Source: Viridibacillus arvi
Lineage (GTDB): Bacteria > Bacillota > Bacilli > Bacillales_A > Planococcaceae
NCBI RefSeq assembly: GCF_001274945.1
Contig: NZ_LILB01000009.1
Location: forward strand, 186,001 to 250,000
Length of the DNA stretch: 64,000 nt
Reading direction: 5' to 3'
The notes under the pieces are model-generated. The model was not told the DNA's origin, searched no databases, and saw only the letters and a list, made by a program, of their open reading frames with translations. Positions 62,220 to 64,000 of the stretch are shown here, in pieces (position 1 is the first letter of the stretch; every line of letters begins with the position of its first letter). Position numbers and translations under genes: made by a program.

Positions 62220-63756
62220 TGAAAAATTTAAATTACACCCAATATCAGCTGTTATAAATTTCATCACAGGTTTAAAGGATTTAATATTACCGTTCGTCAT
62301 TATTTTTGTTAGTAATGGTTTTAAGTTGAATTTAAATCCGCATGATGAAGAGTTTTGGGCAGATCTCGTACCGTTAGCGATTGTTGGGCTCTTATTAATA
62401 TTAAATTTAATTAGTGGAATTGTGAAATGGCGACGCTTTGTTTACTGGTTTGAAGATGGTGAACTGAGAGTAGAGTATGGGCTCTTCGTGAAAAAGAAAC
62501 GTTATATCCCATTTGAACGGATTCAAAGCTTGAATTATCAAGAGGGAATTTTTCATCGACCATTTGGGCTTGTTAAAGTCAGTGTAGAAACAGCTGGTAG
62601 TAATGATGGGAAAGCAGAAGCGGAATTGACTGCTATTACGCGAACTGCTGCGGATATGATTGAGATTGAGATGAAACGGACAAAGAGGGAAAAACGACAA
62701 GTATCTACCCTAAACGAATCAGTAGATGAAATTGGTCATGACTATATGTCAGAAGCTGATGTCCAGCTAATCGCAAATCAACAAAAACAATATATTGAAG
62801 AGAATATTCAAAGAGATGTTATCTTCAACATGTCTATAAAGGACTTACTTGTTTTAGCAACTACATCAGGCGGTGTTGGTGTGGTATTTTCAGGGTTGGC
62901 AGCTATTGCATCGCAGTTTGGAAATATTATTCCGTATGATTATTTGTATGGGGAGTTTCAAGCATTTATTAAAGTGGGTGTATTATTAATAGCACTAGTG
63001 GTATTTTTTGTGCTACTTGTTGCTTGGGCATTGTCTGTCGTTTTAACTTTATTGAGTAATTATGGGTTCGTTGTTGAACGTGAAAATGACAAGCTTATTA
63101 TTACGCGGGGGTTATTAGAGAAAAAGCGTATAACTATTCCAATTAATCGAATTCAAGGTATTAAAATTGTAGAAAATCCACTGCGTCAAATGTTTGGCTA
63201 TGCAACCGTTGTTGTAGAAAGTGCTGGAGGTGCAGTGCTTGATAAAGATAAGAAAATTATTCTTATGCCACTTGTGAAAAGGGGCCAAGCAATAGCTCCA
63301 TTACAACAATTGTTCCCAGAAATCAATTGGTTACCAATGTTAAAACGCTCTCCTAAAAAAGGTCGTCCATTTTACTACCGCATAGATTTTTTATGGATGC
63401 TACCATTAATAGCGTTAATAAGTTACTTCTTTTTCCCTTATGGATTATTGTCACTAATCATTATTCCGTTAGCTATGTTACTTGGTATGTGGCAGCATAA
63501 GACTGCAGGCTATTCTGTAGAAGGGCATCAACTAACAATTAGTTATCGTTCATTTAGTAGGACAACAATCTTCATGGAGAAAAAACGTATTCAGCAGATG
63601 AGTTTGCGTCAAACATACTTCCAAAGAAAAAAAGGTGTTGCTTCAATTGGAACGACGATTATGTCAGGTTCAATGGGATCATCCGCTGTGATTGCTCATT
63701 TTGAAAAAAATGATATGGAAAAAATAATGGCTTGGTATAAACCGAATACGAAATAG
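62212..63756 (+). CDS. ydbT: PH (bPH2) domain membrane protein, YdbT-like
   Basis: A 514-residue partner of the preceding gene. Three PH-like segments are visible: YWFEDGELRVEYGLFVKKKRYIPFERIQSLNYQEG (about residue 80), NYGFVVERENDKLIITRGLLEKKRITIPINRIQGIKI (about 285) and the C-terminal GYSVEGHQLTISYRSFSRTTIFMEKKRIQQMSLRQT (about 435), separated by paired membrane helices. Overlap of eight bases with ydbS implies translational coupling. The order cshA-ydbS-ydbT-rhomboid gene is as in B. subtilis. Confidence 0.92.
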   Translation: MSDEKFKLHPISAVINFITGLKDLILPFVIIFVSNGFKLNLNPHDEEFWADLVPLAIVGLLLILNLISGIVKWRRFVYWFEDGELRVEYGLFVKKKRYIPFERIQSLNYQEGIFHRPFGLVKVSVETAGSNDGKAEAELTAITRTAADMIEIEMKRTKREKRQVSTLNESVDEIGHDYMSEADVQLIANQQKQYIEENIQRDVIFNMSIKDLLVLATTSGGVGVVFSGLAAIASQFGNIIPYDYLYGEFQAFIKVGVLLIALVVFFVLLVAWALSVVLTLLSNYGFVVERENDKLIITRGLLEKKRITIPINRIQGIKIVENPLRQMFGYATVVVESAGGAVLDKDKKIILMPLVKRGQAIAPLQQLFPEINWLPMLKRSPKKGRPFYYRIDFLWMLPLIALISYFFFPYGLLSLIIIPLAMLLGMWQHKTAGYSVEGHQLTISYRSFSRTTIFMEKKRIQQMSLRQTYFQRKKGVASIGTTIMSGSMGSSAVIAHFEKNDMEKIMAWYKPNTK

Positions 63757-63790
63757 GTTCATGATGAACAGCAGTTTTATGGGCCATAAG

Positions 63791-63827
63791 AAAAAGCTGT
63801 TGAGTAAGAAACTCAACAGCTTTTCTT
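63791..63827. terminator. Bidirectional terminator between ydbT and the rhomboid gene
   Basis: AAAAGCTGTTGAGT and ACTCAACAGCTTTT perfect arms with a five-base loop; T-rich tail on the plus strand. Confidence 0.88.
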
Positions 63828-64000
63828 ATTTTTTCTTTTTAATCCGCCAATTTAAAATTCTGCGTGGATGGAAGTCGATTAGACCGATAACGAAACCAGT
63901 TAGCAAACCAACAAGGTGCGCAGTTGCATTAACATTGGATTGTAGGAATGTCATTATAATACTAACAATGATAATAGGCATGATTGTTTGCTTTAATTGT
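63826..64000 (-). CDS. Rhomboid family intramembrane serine protease, C-terminal part (cut by window edge)
   Basis: The last 57 or so codons of a minus-strand gene whose start lies beyond base 64000. The visible peptide includes MPIIIVSIIMTFLQSNVNATAHLVGLLTGFVIGLID (shown here by its parts: a hydrophobic helix, then NATAHLVGLLTGFVIG), which is the last catalytic helix of rhomboids with the active-site histidine in AHLVGLL. It ends in a short basic tail (NWRIKKKK). The active-site serine helix is outside the window. By position it corresponds to B. subtilis YdcA. Confidence 0.85.
   Translation of the reverse strand, partial: QLKQTIMPIIIVSIIMTFLQSNVNATAHLVGLLTGFVIGLIDFHPRRILNWRIKKKK

Overview
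The window reads as chromosome of a low-GC, endospore-former-type Bacillales, most likely the Solibacillus/Lysinibacillus side of the Caryophanaceae (Planococcaceae). Supporting this are strong AGGAGG-type ribosome sites, frequent TTG/GTG starts, U-tract terminators after most genes, and the block rodA - hypothetical - ddl - murF - esterase - cshA - two PH-domain genes - rhomboid protease, which matches the Bacillus subtilis ydb/ydc order apart from the esterase. The genus is an inference from gene content. No rRNA, tRNA, CRISPR array, prophage or insertion sequence was seen.

Layout. 1-2.3 kb: end of a NiaP-type transporter, a DUF6054 protein and a P-loop kinase. 2.4-6.1 kb: an operon for a Tat-exported GMC flavoprotein dehydrogenase with its own TatA and TatC. 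6.2-8.6 kb: glycerol uptake and phosphorylation (glpF-glpK) behind a candidate cre site. 8.9-13.6 kb: a CoA-transferase, then an M20 deacylase, an enolase-superfamily N-acylamino-acid racemase and a convergent GNAT protein. 13.9-20.6 kb: Mn-dependent pyrophosphatase, Rieske-FAD oxidoreductase, DsbA-family thiol oxidoreductase, azoreductase, YceI, a CatE-like VOC protein and its divergent HxlR regulator. 20.7-26.7 kb: murB, exoA, a penicillin acylase-like protein, paired crcB genes and a P1 peptidase. 26.8-30.4 kb: cadC-cadA metal resistance and a double GNAT protein. 30.5-36.9 kb: small stress-type genes, comFB-like, mntR, cvfB, a DUF1002 secreted protein, an MhqO-like dioxygenase, GNATs and small membrane proteins. 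37-46 kb: a CoA-transferase with a LytTR regulator, an AraC regulator, a YidC lipoprotein, a VanY-type peptidase, cardiolipin synthase and tcyP. 46-54 kb: a DUF4097 repeat protein, a GNAT-aminotransferase fusion, an XRE/TPR regulator with a divergent MFS pump, a second MFS pump, copZ, csoR and a 45-residue ORF. 54-64 kb: cell-wall and housekeeping genes.

The clearest regulatory theme is quinone/electrophile stress. A perfect MhqR-type palindrome lies before the mhqO-like gene, a close match before azoR, and a weaker match across the -35 of yceI. The CatE-like gene and its HxlR-type regulator share an intergenic region with two TTAC-N5-GTAA sites placed on the -35 and start point of the catE-like promoter. 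No mhqR gene is in the window, so the first three sites would answer to a regulator encoded elsewhere.

Other features worth attention are an MFS pump and XRE/TPR regulator separated by three GTTTAAT-N3-ATTAAAC palindromes, a GNAT-class V aminotransferase fusion of unknown chemistry, twin CadC-type operators, divergent sigma-B-like promoters, and a leader hairpin before cshA. Start sites were often moved downstream of the longest open frame to the codon that sits behind a ribosome-binding site.
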